DNA of 64,000 nucleotides from Clarkia xantiana subsp. parviflora (lineage: Eukaryota > Streptophyta > Magnoliopsida > Myrtales > Onagraceae), in assembly GCA_036873135.1 (NCBI GenBank), contig JAPTYO010000007.1, positions 13,126,763-13,190,762 on the forward strand, in the 5' to 3' direction. How positions within the stretch are numbered: the first letter of the stretch is position 1; each line of letters begins with the position of its first letter. This document shows positions 38,128 to 50,246 of the stretch, piece by piece. Under the pieces are notes generated by a model. It was not told the DNA's origin and made no database searches. It saw only the letters and a list, made by a program, of their open reading frames with translations. Made by a program: the position numbers and the translations under genes.

Positions 38128-38280
38128 AGTAAATCTTTAAAGTGTGAAATTTCTTGTGAAATTTTAATAGAAAGTAAGAAAGAGAAAGTAAAGGAACAAA
38201 TGTATTGGTGTTTGGTGGGACCCTATATCACTTTCTATAAAAATTTCACAGTAAATTTCACAGTCTTTTAGCAACACCCT
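38128..38280. mobile_element. Small MITE, about 152 bp, copy 1
   Basis: Palindromic arms: GTGAAATTTCTTGTGAAATTT on the left faces AAATTTCACAGTAAATTTCAC on the right, with ACTTTCTAT/ATAGAAAGT inside. The flanking TTACATTAG is duplicated exactly (38119-38127 and 38281-38289; a tenth base, T, also matches), suggesting a Mutator-type 9-bp duplication. The outer tips are only weakly complementary. A second copy is at 42958. Confidence 0.75.
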
Positions 38281-39179
38281 TTACATTAGTGACTAGCTAG
38301 CTAGCTAGGGTATAAAATCAGAACGCGGTTGGTATGTGTGCAGGTGGCTATAACGATATACATCCTCTGCAATTTTAAGGTTGATAAGAATTTAATCAAA
38401 TTAAATTAAAACCTCCTTTTTATTCATTAATTAATATATGTCAACTTGAATATATTTTAGTTGTCCGTGCATATATATATACTAGACTGTATGTAAGGGC
38501 ATGCATGCGCCATTTCACTAAATTAAATTAAGAAAACTCTACTTCAAAAAAGCATCTCTGTATTCAAGAATACTGAAAGGAAGTGGATCATACACAACTT
38601 CAATAGTTTCTTAGCTTTAAAATTATTATATTACGAAGAAGAAGAAGAAAAAAAACTATTTTTGATCAGATACTTGTTTATTTTTTAATTACCTCTAAAG
38701 ATTTACAAATTATAATACTAATTGGTTGCTGCATATGTACAAAGTTTAAAGATCATCTGTCAAATATCCAAACTAGTCTAATTATCACTGCAACGTCATT
38801 GACCAATTTTAAATGATTTACTATTGTTAAGCGGAACAAGAAGTGACTAGCAAAATGATCTTTTAAGTTAGAATGTTAGAAGACTTGATCTTATTAGAAA
38901 TGTTGATTCGTTTCTGACATGTTGGAAGTTAAAAAGATCCAAACCCTCTAAAGATGAAACTTATAACAAATGATTTAGATATAGGGTTTTACCAGAAGTT
39001 CTAACCTATTGATGATAGGCTATTTTTCACTTTTATTATATCAATTAATAATTAATTAATTACTTTGATAGTTAATATATTAATACATAATAAATATATA
39101 TTACTAATCGGATAGCATCTGGGGATATGGTACCACCTGAACACATGTGACATGCTAATATCAACACATTGATTATATA

Positions 39180-39878
39180 TGTAATTAATACCTCATATTT
39201 TTGTACCACATTGGTTGAAAATAAAAAATTTAAAACCTTAATAAGCTAGATGAATACTACTCAAATCCAACAAGAATTCCTCAATTTCATAGCGCAAGTT
39301 AGGACAACGGACCTGTTAAAAAACTGAGTTGGGCTTATTAAGAACAGTCGCTCGGACTTGGGAGCGTGACAGAATAATATCAGAGCGGTCTCAGATCGCA
39401 GAGCAAGGGCTATTGGCCATGAAGTTCCAATCACCTACTAGGGGCAAACGATACCGGTCTGTGCCGCGACAAGGATGTAGTGCCCAATAAAGGGTAGATT
39501 GTTATACTCCATATGCTTGTGTAATTGGTTGGAAATCTGAGATTTGTAGCCTTATTAAACAAGAGAGGAACTACTCAAGTCCAACAAGAATTCATCATTT
39601 TCAGGTCCCAAGTGAGGACAACGGGCTCTGTTAGGGTGGGTTGGTCTAAATGGGCACAGTCGCTCGGGCTTGGGGGCGTGACAGAATATTGTAATACCTT
39701 ATATTTGTGTCCTACATTGCCTGGAAATAAGAAATTTGAAGTCTTAATAAACTAGATGTGTACTACTCAAGTTCAACATAACTAAATTCCTCATTTTTAG
39801 GCTCAAATGAGAACAACGAGCTCTATTAGACTTAATTAGGCTTAGTTGGGGCAGTTGATTGGGCTTGGGAGTGTGACA
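39180..39878 (+). mobile_element. TRIM retrotransposon array: three LTRs, one interior
   Basis: Three diverged direct repeats of 184-192 bp: 39180-39371, 39500-39683 and 39690-39878. Each starts TGT and ends TGACA, and shares 'tactactcaa(a/g)tccaac' and 'gggcttggg(a/g)gcgtgaca'. After the first LTR comes AATATCAGAGCGG (about 39376), matching the tRNA-Met primer-binding consensus tggTATCAGAGC. The interior is only about 128 bp. A third LTR follows the second after 6 bp (GAATAT), as if from unequal recombination or tandem integration. The outer flanks are both ATATA (39175-39179, 39879-39883), a possible 5-bp duplication, though the region is AT-rich. No proteins are encoded. Confidence 0.78.
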
Positions 39879-39883
39879 ATATA

Positions 39884-42800
39884 TATAATACATAATGGCT
39901 TTTTAATTCACTACATATGTGTAGTTAGTATTTCACGATTAATAGTTAATTCTATCATAACTGTACAAAAATTTGCCATCACGTGTAAATTATTAATCAA
40001 TAACAATACACAAGATATGAGAAAAGGGTGACAGTCAAATTTTTTTATGACTAGTCATATATATTGCATGATAATAAAGTATTAAATGGTAGATCCAAAT
40101 CGAAATGAGATCAATCAATTATGAGGATGAGGACAGAATGAAAGATCTACTTAATTAGTGGGTCTAGTCATTCGAGTAGAGCGTGGACTGACTAGACTAG
40201 CCATCCAAATTCTTTTCCTCCACACACCGCATGTTGAATTCTACATCACGACTTCCATTCTTAATCTAACATCTGATCTGATAGTAAAAATGTACCATAT
40301 ATAGTTTTCATTTTAAAAAGAAGTGTTAACATTTAACATGCATACAGTGTTAATTAAAAAAAAAAACATGCATACAGGATAATGCTATTTAATTTATTGC
40401 GGTTATTTAAAAAGATTCCATGATTTGGATGATGATGAATTAAATATATATCGCAGATGCGGCCCAATATATAATTTCCTGTGGAAAATATAGACCAGCA
40501 TTAGTCAAGAGAAGTTCACGAGCACCGGCCAGCAAGCAGCACGCATGAATATTGATGTAGAAGATGATATGTGACAAGCAAGAAACAACACACGCATTTG
40601 CGCCACAGTTGGAAAATAAATAAATAAATAAAAAGAAAATAAGGGTGGTGATGAAATCTATAAAGATTGAGTGATCCAGTGCAGCGAGGTGGACGTATAT
40701 ATAATGCCACAAAGAGTGACGTCCCTTCTTACGTTAACTCTTGGAGGAAAGAGAAAGAGAGACCAGACCAGACATGTGTAGTGACTAGTGAGTGTACCGT
40801 AGTGTAGACATCTGTAGTTTAGTGAAATAGTGGAGTTGAGCCATTATTGGATTGTTGTGTTGGTTTCATATTCATCGGCTTTAGGATTGGTCTACCAAAA
40901 AAAAAAAGGCTTTAGGATTGGCAATATTTTCACTATACGAATATACAACCAAAAAAATTTAAATTATTTTCGTATAACTATATAACAGAATGATAATATG
41001 ATATTATAAATACGATTAGCACGATATAACTTTTAAGTCGTGTTTCTTTTTAGGTATTACGACACGATAAACATAATATCAACATAAAATTGTGTTAATA
41101 AGTCTATTTTTTTTAATATTTTTTAACAAATCTTATTTAATAGTTTTAAACTCCAATTAGTGATTTTAATTTTATAGGTTGTCAAACCTATATTACGAAT
41201 TTATGCATATTAACTCATACTTTTGCTATATAAAGTTCATTATTTTGATTGATGCTTAAATATCTCATCTAAAAATGTACAACTAAATAACTTTACACAA
41301 CACGATACGAACACGCGCAAAAAAATACGTGACGTGTTTGTGTTTGTAATATGTGGCATAATAAGCTTAATTACCACACATGTTCGTGTTTATAAATTTA
41401 ACAATGCCACAATTATTAACACATAAACGCACGAATTACTACCCCTAATCAGTTTTCGTTTCTATCCATCCTTCCATTTCCATCTAATATATAATTCACT
41501 ACTCACATGCATCATTATATTCAACCCGGGATGCAGCATCATATATATATATATATATATACTTAATGAAATAGTAATAATCTCAGTTTTATAAATAAGT
41601 TAAAAAAGAGACTAATTTTTTTTTTATAAATTACTAGTTAATTTAAACACTTAAATAAATTGTTAGCCGGAGTTTTTTTTTTATTTTTTTTAAACAATTT
41701 TTTAGCACAGGTATCACTTTGGGTACAATTTATTAGCTTTTTGTACTTTTTTAACAATTTCCTAGCTCATGTATCACTTTATGGAGAATTTGATATCTTA
41801 AAATTTGTTTTTTTTTGGATGATTTGGTAAATACTAAATTGTATACAAAATGAAATCTGAATTAGCAAATTATTCACAAAAAGAAACATTAGCTAGTTTG
41901 CTCACGAGGTAAAATCTAAATTAGCAAAATTTCTAAAAAAAACTTTAAATAACAATTTATCTTAGCATTTATATACGAGCAAACACTTTAACAATTAACA
42001 TATTTAAAAAAAAAAAAAAAAAATTGGCCAAACATATTTTTTAATTGAACGGTGTAAAACATTAGTTTTCTTTTTAGAAAAAAAATTTCATCGTTGTTAA
42101 ATTCCTAAATTCGCTACTATATTTAACTTGATGATCATCTTCATTCATTCCTTTCTATTATTATTATTATTTCAGTCATCGGACACGTGGCTAAGTCCAC
42201 CACCACGACCACCGCGACTGTGGCCCAACCCTCCCTGTATTCTGCAACATCTTTGTTTGTATATAGGGTTAATTACTAAATATGTTCGTATAATTATAAA
42301 TTGGAAGCTGACGTGTTTTCTTTTACAATTTATTAAATCATATTTTTCTTAGGGATAAATGACTTATGTTTAATTTAGACAGGATAATTCACGTGAGTAA
42401 ACACGCAGTTAAAAAAAACCGAGAAACATACTTCAAATTATAAAATTTCCCTCAAAGAAAATGCAATTTTTATAATGTTTCAAATGTTAGAATGAAACTT
42501 TATAATTTTCGGATATAATAATAATGCATGTAAATTGTAATGACTATGTGAATTAAGTTAATTCCATAAATTTATACCAGTTTTCTAATTTGTGTTTAAT
42601 CACATGTAACTTATGTGACCAATCTTATTGAGATTAGAAAAATATTTAACAGAGTTAGTAATTTATCGCAAATGAAAACCGATAAAAATTTAAAAAAAAA
42701 ATGCGACTAACAATTTGTCTATATACCCAAATGTAGCTAGCAAAACAAAAAATGTGTGCCTTGATTAGCTTATATAAACGTAGCTTAAGTATCACCTTTG

Positions 42801-42957
42801 TATGAGGTAAACGTAATATAGGTGATTGTATTGATTGACATTGTTTACAATAATATATCAGAACATAGAGATCATTGCAGTAAGGAAACTAACTATGGCA
42901 AAAAAAAAAAAAAAAAAAATACCAGCCGCAATAATTGCTAGACATTAATATTGAATG
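39884..42957. other. Intergenic, no gene seen
   Basis: About 3 kb of AT-rich DNA with a (TA)n run near 41541-41561 and several A- or T-runs. The ORFs at 40440-40712 and 42128-42352 show no family features. Parts of 41680-42730 have words reminiscent of the family B MITE but no definable ends. Confidence 0.45.
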
Positions 42958-43107
42958 AGTAAATTTTTAAAATGTAAAATTTCTTGTGAAATTTCAATAG
43001 AAAGTAAGAAAGAGAAAGTAAATGAATAAATGTATTGGTGCTTGGTGAGACCCATATCACTTTCTATAGAAATTTCACTGAAAATTTCACATGATGTAGC
43101 AACACCT
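42958..43107. mobile_element. Small MITE, copy 2 (same family as 38128)
   Basis: Runs parallel to 38128-38280: AGTAAATTTTTAAAATGTA at the left end, 'gtgaaatttcaatagaaagt', 'tgtattggtgcttggtgaga', and AGCAACACC at the right end. Similarity is high by eye over the full 150 bp. No target duplication is evident. Confidence 0.65.
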
Positions 43108-43479
43108 GGGTGCTGGTCTAATACGCCCCGCGAAATGACGGATCCGTCTTATACTCACAAATTGGACCGGAGATGCTGAAAATGAGAACAGAGTTCTCAT
43201 CAGTGGAAATTAAGCTCACTAAGACACTATTTGTAAATGGTTACATTTAAAGTAAGTTTGACTACAACTTATTTAGTGAGAAACAAGGTACCATTGTAGT
43301 TTTTTTTTTTAAGTAATGATAGCAATTCCGACAAAACATTCCGAGAAGTTCCGATATTAGAGTGGGTGGCATGGCTGTAATATCAGTCAACTTTTAGGGC
43401 AATTTACATAACAGAAACAGTCGGAATTAATCGGACTCCTTTAGTCGGAATGTAAATCATTACCGTTTTTTTTACTGAT

Positions 43480-44410
43480 ATATGTAGATGAATCGCTCAT
43501 AACTGGTTTTGATGTTGCTTTGATCAATCAATTAAAGTCTACCCTACAAGATCACTTCAAGTTTAAAGATTTTGTTTCTCTACAATACTTTTGGCTTGGC
43601 TTGGAAATATATCAAATGTAGGCTTAGTCATCAATCAAATAGAATAAACACTAGAGTTAATAGCATATGTAAGTTTATTAGCAGGCAAACCATGGAACAA
43701 ATCTGAAGCTTACTACTCCTAAATATGATAAGCATACAGATCAGGACTCATTCGATCTTTTGATTAAAAACACTAAGCTATATAGGAGACTTGTGGAAAA
43801 ACTGTTATACCTGACAATAACGATGCCAGACATTGCTTATTCAGTGGAAAAATTTAGTTTGTTTATTCATAATCCCGAAACTTTTCACTATGAGGAAGCT
43901 ATTCGAGTTCTCGATATACAAAGAATAGTCATGGCCATGGCTTACTTTGCCCAGCTCATAATGATTTGTAGCTTTCTCTTTACTTTGAATCTTATTGGAG
44001 GTCTTGTACTTTCAGTAGAAGCTACCTTAGTAGCAATTTTGTCAAGTTTGGAGTTGCTATAGTTACTTGAAAAGTGAAGAAACAAGATACAATTTCCTAT
44101 CGAACGCAGATCAGAATACCGAAGTTTAAGAGAAGCTATCATTGATGCTATCTGGGTGAAACGAATATTGATTGAGTTTGGATTATTAATGAACACTCGA
44201 ATTCCCAACTATTATGATAGCAAAGCAGTTACTCAAATAGTCAATAATCTCATTTTTTTTACGAAAGAACAAAACATGTCAGATTGAATTGTTATTAAAC
44301 TTGTGATTGTATACAGAATGTGATTATTTTTTCTATTCATATAGCATCCAAATATCAACTTGCTGACCTGTTTACGAAAGCATTAGGAAAGTCGCAGCAT
44401 GAATAACTCT
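43480..44410 (+). pseudogene. Decayed Ty1/copia pol fragment (reverse transcriptase to RNase H)
   Basis: Ordered pieces of a plant copia polyprotein: YVDESLITGFD and LKSTLQDHFKFKDF...YFWLGLEIYQ from the end of reverse transcriptase, then YRRLVEKLLYLTITMPDIAY, and finally QLADLFTKALGKSQHE from the RNase H end. Several stops and frame shifts interrupt it, and the usual WAGC...TTGYC part is garbled. No LTRs are recognisable around it. It is a dead fragment and not an expressed gene. Confidence 0.8.
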
Positions 44411-45887
44411 TGCTACGTACACTATGGGATTATTGATTTGTGTTGATGATCATTATGATGTCATGCTGATGTAATTAGTAGTTAGTTGATTGTCAGCTAT
44501 AAATGGATTATGCACTGTATATTATAACTAACTTTTCCGATGCAATCGGTGTATTCTGTTTTACTCCTCTCCATAGTTCATAATTTGAGCATTTGTAATA
44601 TAGACTATAGAGATGTAAGTATACATTTAATATACTAGGGATCGGCGTATGCGTTGCACACGCGTCGATCGCAAATTTTATTTTTAATGAGTTGATTTTT
44701 AAATACAATTGGTAAAAGTAGATTACATAAAACTCTAAAGAGAAGGATCAACGGATGAACCCATAACTCCCGAAATTTGACCAGTTGATATATATATTTG
44801 TTAGAAGCATAATTGTCATTCAAATTCAATAATTTTTAAAAAGGTTTTGCTTCTCTTTCAACAGACTGCACTCTATACCCTATATTATATAAAAAAAGGT
44901 GTCAAAACAATAAATCATTAGTTGAGTATGAACTAAAAGAATAACATTATTAGTACACAACGACAAGATATATAGAGAGAATCATCACCACACCAATTTG
45001 TTAGTTGTAATTCAAATTGTCAAATTTGTTTTAATAAACCATGAGCACAATAACATCAGCACCAGGTAGAATCACCACCATAATAGCATCTACCATGGAT
45101 CAAAATCTACTCAAGTAAATAGTATACCTCTATGACAACTCCCAATGCATTACAAATCAAATACAAGATCTATGTTTCATTATATGATGTCACACTCCTT
45201 TGTCAACGGTTAGCAATGAGCAATCTAAAGCTAAACATTCATAAACCTCAACAACTGACATTCTCTTCTCTAAATGAATCAAAATGATCAATTCAAAAGA
45301 TCATTACCAATGACCATACGGTGGAATAAAATCAGCCACAATTTTTTTAAAAAAAAAATAAGAAAAGATTGTTGAATTTTGTTCACAAAACCTCAAACTT
45401 CATCTCAATAGAACCCTACAACGGCATAATCTTCAAAACTTTGAATTCAATTGTATATCAATGCTACTAACTCAAACCACAGTATGAAGCATACACGAAA
45501 AAAAAAAAAAAAAAAAAAAGGAAGAAGAACCACCAAAATGTCGTTTAAACTGCCCAAAGGGGTTCCATTCACTGCTGATATGTCATACAAAAACAACATA
45601 ATAGTAGTAAATAACAGCACAAACAGAAATTCAATAAGGACTAAGGAAGAAGAAGCAACAACCGACTCAAATAAATATCTCGAATGATCTACTGGTGATC
45701 TTTATCGCCCATCCGATACCTGCTCTATTAATATGAAATTCAAGAAAAGAAATTATAGCTATCCTATATGTATATTAACAGAACTCTCGTTTTTCCCACC
45801 AAGTCTATTAGCTCCCCAAATCAATTGCCCATTCGTATGATCGGTGCCTTAATTCTAATCAATCATTCTTTCCGATGAATCACCACA
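44411..45887. other. Intergenic, no gene seen
   Basis: AT-rich. The 78-residue ORF at 45451-45687 is driven by a 20-A run that reads as poly-lysine, and I do not accept it as a gene. Confidence 0.5.
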
Positions 45888-45952
45888 TATTTTCTTTACA
45901 AAACCATTGAGGAAATAAATATTTTCTTTACAAAAACCATTGAGGAAATAAA
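45888..45952. repeat. Tandem duplication, 32/33 bp unit, two copies
   Basis: The unit tattttctttacaaaaccat plus tgaggaaataaa occurs at 45888-45919 and 45920-45952. The copies are identical except for one extra A in the second. Confidence 0.9.
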
Positions 45953-48098
45953 AAAGCGCCAGAAATTCTCATCAACGTGATGATTTGATCACGAGTCCAA
46001 CCGTAAACAGTCTGCTGTGCGATATAGCTGAGGGAGAGGAGATATTCCTTGTAGCCCGGACTCAGTGGTGAAGCTTTCGATTAATGCTCTAGACTACGTA
46101 CATCCATGGATTTCCGAACAGAGCTTCATGGAAAGCAATTATTTATGAATAAAGGATGCCATATGGAGACGAAATTGCGTGAATATGAGAACTTGTGATA
46201 CACGAAGCATTTCTGTTCCCAGAAATCACTACCTCTTTTTCTCTATTTCCTATATATCCATATTTACAAAAAAAAATTAAATAAAGATGCATGTTAGTAA
46301 ACGCACAGGTCAGTCGATGAACCTAGAATATGAGATGATAATGACTTGAATTGGAGAGATTAGACAGAAGTTAGAAGCACAGAAATGTGGTTTTTTTTTT
46401 TCTGCAGTGAATTCTATCGGAGTAGGTTGTAACAGTTATAGTTATTATAATTGGCAGTTCTATTCAACGGTTGAATGACAAAAAAAATGCAACGATTGAG
46501 AATGCAGGGGTCCGAGAATGCGTTGCAGTGAAGAGTTGTGATGGTTGGGTGTGAGGACATCACCAACATTTATTATAGGTATAGATATAGATAAATAGAT
46601 AAATATAGATATATTATATTAATTTGAAAGAAAAAAAAAACGAATTTCCTTACGAAATACAAATAGAGAGTTGATTCGAACCTTGTAAGTTTTCACTGAA
46701 TATATTTGAGCAACAAGGCGGTGAATGAAACAAAAATTTGCAGTTGGGACATAAGAAGATGTACTTTCAATTTTCATACGTGGGCCGAAACTTATACACG
46801 AGACACGAAAGGTAGATACTGAGCTTTTCTTTTTTTTGTGCAAGGAAAATAGATACAGAGCATCTTGAAATGAAGAGATCCAATAAACGGATAAGAAGTT
46901 GCAAAATGTGGCGTCAGAAAGACGGCATGCGTGATGTCAGTATCAATAGTTGCGGCTGAATATTGGAGTCTTTACTTTATAGTTGAAAGAAGAAGAAGAA
47001 AATAAAGATATTTAATTCATGGAAATGGGTTTTGGTAAGGAAATAGGGAGTTGGAAGGTTACCCATTCCCCTCCAACTAACTTTTGTTATTTAATTGTCG
47101 ACGCAAACTTAACTCTGTTGACCATATTTACTTCACATAGCCCCCTTTTTTTTTTCTTCGTTTATTATTAATTATTATTATGTCATCTACCACAATTTCA
47201 TAGTTTGGACTTTGGAGTCTTTGACAAGTTAAAAATTGAAAACAAATCTCCGCTCAAAATCGTGTTGCGGTAGCATATTTCAATCCCCAACCTCCTACAA
47301 AGTGAAGAAGATACACTGAACATGGAGGATTGTATTAGAATAGATAGATTGGTTGGTTAGTCTGGCGCCCACCTCAATACACATCAAACATTATTATAGC
47401 TTTGACATGATAAATAGTCCAACATTAATAACATTATATACTGTTTCTTTGTATCTCCATCCACCATTCCGGGTAAACTAACATCATTACAATTGGTCCC
47501 TCTGTGGAACTAAGAGACGACTGATTAAACAGTAGTCCCTTTTCATGGCTCTAAGAATCTGTAACCATCATCAACAAAGTTGAATTTCTTCACTTTCCCT
47601 TGAACCGCATCACATTACAATGGAACCAAAGAAACAAGAACCATACAGCCTTTTCAAACAATCGTTTGATTTTATATCAAGTCTCCAATACTTATTGTAG
47701 CTTACTCTACAAGATTTGCCCCAACTACAACAAACATCTCCTCTACCAACTTCTTAATGATCCAATTTTACACAATATAATTTAAAACCTCACACTTATT
47801 CTGTGCAGAGAGACAATAATGTGTCTGTGCTTCATCTATTAACCCGGTCCTTCTAACTTGCTCCTAAAAAGAATGCTGTTGAAAACAACACTTTCTACAC
47901 GGTCTCCTCTCCTACCAAAACCCTATCCACCAGGGCAAACTCTGCATGTTTATGAGAAAGACTACATTTTAAGTATTTTTCGTATGAAGAGGGCAAGGCC
48001 GGAAGAAGATGAAGAGACAAACTCACTCAATTTTATGTATGTGTACCTCCTCTATTAGCCTAGTTAGGGATTTCACCAAGACATGAACTGCTAAGAAG
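45953..48098. other. Intergenic, likely including the MED26b 3' UTR
   Basis: No coding exon recognised on either strand. The portion just below 48099 should be the 3' UTR of the minus-strand Mediator gene. The segment 45960-46200 is less AT-rich and might be an untranslated exon or non-coding RNA, but nothing specific is visible. Confidence 0.4.
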
Positions 48099-50246
48099 CT
48101 ACCTTCTTCCATTCACCAAGCGCCTACTTTGGATACCGGATCTCACATGTTGATTACTTTGTCCACGGGGGCCCTGATTAGGAAGGTTGTGCAAATCCAT
48201 TACTTGTACCGTTCTCTGCTTCTTGGCTGTAAAACAAAAACAACACAATCATAATAAGATCTATCAAGTCGAAAAGTACCGCTTCATAGATTGATTCTAG
48301 GCCAAGTTATACAACAAAAGAAGCAAGATCTGAACCTTTCTCTACTTGTTGATAACTTTCCTGAAGTTTCCTCTTTGTTGCTTCAAGTTTCATTTCAGAA
48401 TGCTTGATTCCCTAGAACAACAACATTGTTAGGTGCACATACAAATAAAGAAACAGCTAGGCACCCCAAATATACATGGCAATGTTCACATACTTGTTGT
48501 CCATTGTCTAGCTGCCTCCTCTGAACAAGTGTCTGTTCCATTCTTTTATGTTTAAGCTGTGATTCTCCAACTCTTTGCTCCGCATTTGGCTTCATGTTTA
48601 AGGGTGTGTTTGGCTGAATTGCATCTTCACGCTTCCTCATCTGCTGATACCCACTATCTCTCACATTGCGACTGAGCTTTTGCTGTGTCCTTGGCTGAAC
48701 AAAGTTGTCATTCTCGAGTGGTGATTGTTTTGGTCCATTTCCACGGTTCTTGTTGAATCTCCCACTGTTTTGAGGATCTGAAAAACCACTCCCACACACA
48801 AGAATTAGTCATTCTCAAAGGGAACCCAACCGATAGAAACATCTATCACATATACAACAAATAAAAGAGATTGCAACTCACTTGCATCATCATCACCCAT
48901 GCCATCAAAGAACTTCATGTTGAAAATGACGTCCAAAACAAACAGACATGGTCAATATCTTATTCCAAACTCAGACAAAAATGGAAAACACTTCCGATGA
49001 AAAACTATTTATGAGATGATAATTACTTGAGAAAGCTCCATTGGACCAGTTTGAGCAGCAAAGAACTCTTCATCCATAGGAGGAGAAGGCAACCCTTCTT
49101 CTTCTTCTTCCTCCCCTTCATCAACCTCTTTGTCTTGTTCTTCCTCTTCTTCATATTCTTCTTCTTCAACAACTGATGGGTTCACAGAGTCGGGGGTACA
49201 GTTGGGCTCTGCAGTAATATTAGTTAAATGATCAATGCAGAACAAACACAGAAGCTGAAAGGAAAGCATAAGAGCTGAGCAAGCAAAATTCTACCAGGTG
49301 CAGCCGCAGCTGGGGCAGTCTTGAACCATTCATCTACTATGGTCTTCCACCCTCTGTATAGAGAAGGTTGATCAGTTAACAGACAAATTCATGATTTAGG
49401 AACACGCATAGTAATAATAACATACGAGATAAGCGTTTGGGAGAGACGAGCGATCTGCTTCGTCCCGTGTTTCCTTAGATGGTTAACAGCTTTCCCAATC
49501 CCTGTTACCTGCACAAACGCCACATAGAAATGTCATCTCAATACAATCTCAGTAATCAAAAGGACGAAAGATATAATGATGATCCAATAGAGAGAATTCG
49601 ATTGGTTGTCAATAATACCTTCAATGTTCCAACAGTAAGTTCCATTAATTGAAGCCGTCGCAACGATTCATAGAGGATCGATTCAGACTGACGAAAGAAG
49701 GAGCGCAACAGTGTGAGAACAACTAACTAGTATCGAGAAAAGGACCAATCTGAATGAAGAATAACAAACCTCATATTGACTGTTGATTAGAATCTGCTTA
49801 ATCCTCTGAACCTCCTTTACGGCTTGAGACTGCTCCTCAATCTCATCACTCAATGCCTCAATCTCATCCGACGGTGCATCAGCATCCAGTCCTCCTCCTC
49901 CACCGTGGAAGCTGGTATTGTAATTGCTCTCACCTCGATCGTCGTCCCTGCAGCTGCGATTCACTTTGCTCTCTTTACTCCCAACTGGTCCGGAATTGCA
50001 TCCATGGGCACGGCTCTTCAATCCTAAATGATGATCATCATGATGAGGTGACACGCCGCGGTTGTAGGAACCGGCACATCTGCAGGAGGAGGAGTAGAGC
50101 AGCTGCGCGATACGGTCTCGCCTCGATCGGAACTCCTTGGGGCAATCGGAAGACGCCACCAGAATGGAGTACTCAATCACCTCAAAGATATCACAATTAG
50201 TATTCCTAAAATAATCCCTCCAGTAGTCAATTGTCTTGGTGGCCAT
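48099..50246 (-). CDS. MED26B: Mediator subunit 26b-like protein (TFIIS N-terminal domain)
   Basis: Probable Mediator subunit linking RNA polymerase II to elongation factors in the nucleus. I place nine exons: 49770-50246, 49619-49687, 49426-49508, 49295-49353, 49027-49208, 48882-48912, 48494-48777, 48336-48411 and 48099-48226, all GT-AG and in frame, 462 aa. Residues about 4-60 (IDYWRDYFRNTNCDIFEVIE) are the MED26 head. LRRLQLMELTVGTLK, TGIGKAVNHLRKHGTKQIAR and GWKTIVDEW form the TFIIS N-terminal (LW) helical domain. Then come SVNPSVVEEEE, an acidic run, EEGLPSPPMDEEFFAAQT and SQFFDGMGDDD, followed by a Gln/Asn/Arg-rich basic tail with a short predicted coiled coil. The order matches Arabidopsis MED26b as I remember it. 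The start is the first ATG, in a strong context (ACCATGGCC). Acidic and tail lengths could vary by alternative splicing. Confidence 0.9.

Noticed and set aside
40440..40712. 90-aa ORF with a hydrophobic stretch on the minus strand
   Set aside because: No recognisable domain, no promoter or intron signals, and isolated in AT-rich DNA; chance ORF most likely.
45451..45687. 78-aa ORF with poly-lysine
   Set aside because: The lysines come from a 20-A run, and the flanks show no coding features.
48395..48799. 134-aa ORF as a stand-alone gene
   Set aside because: It is exon 7 of the MED26b-like gene read through both splice sites.
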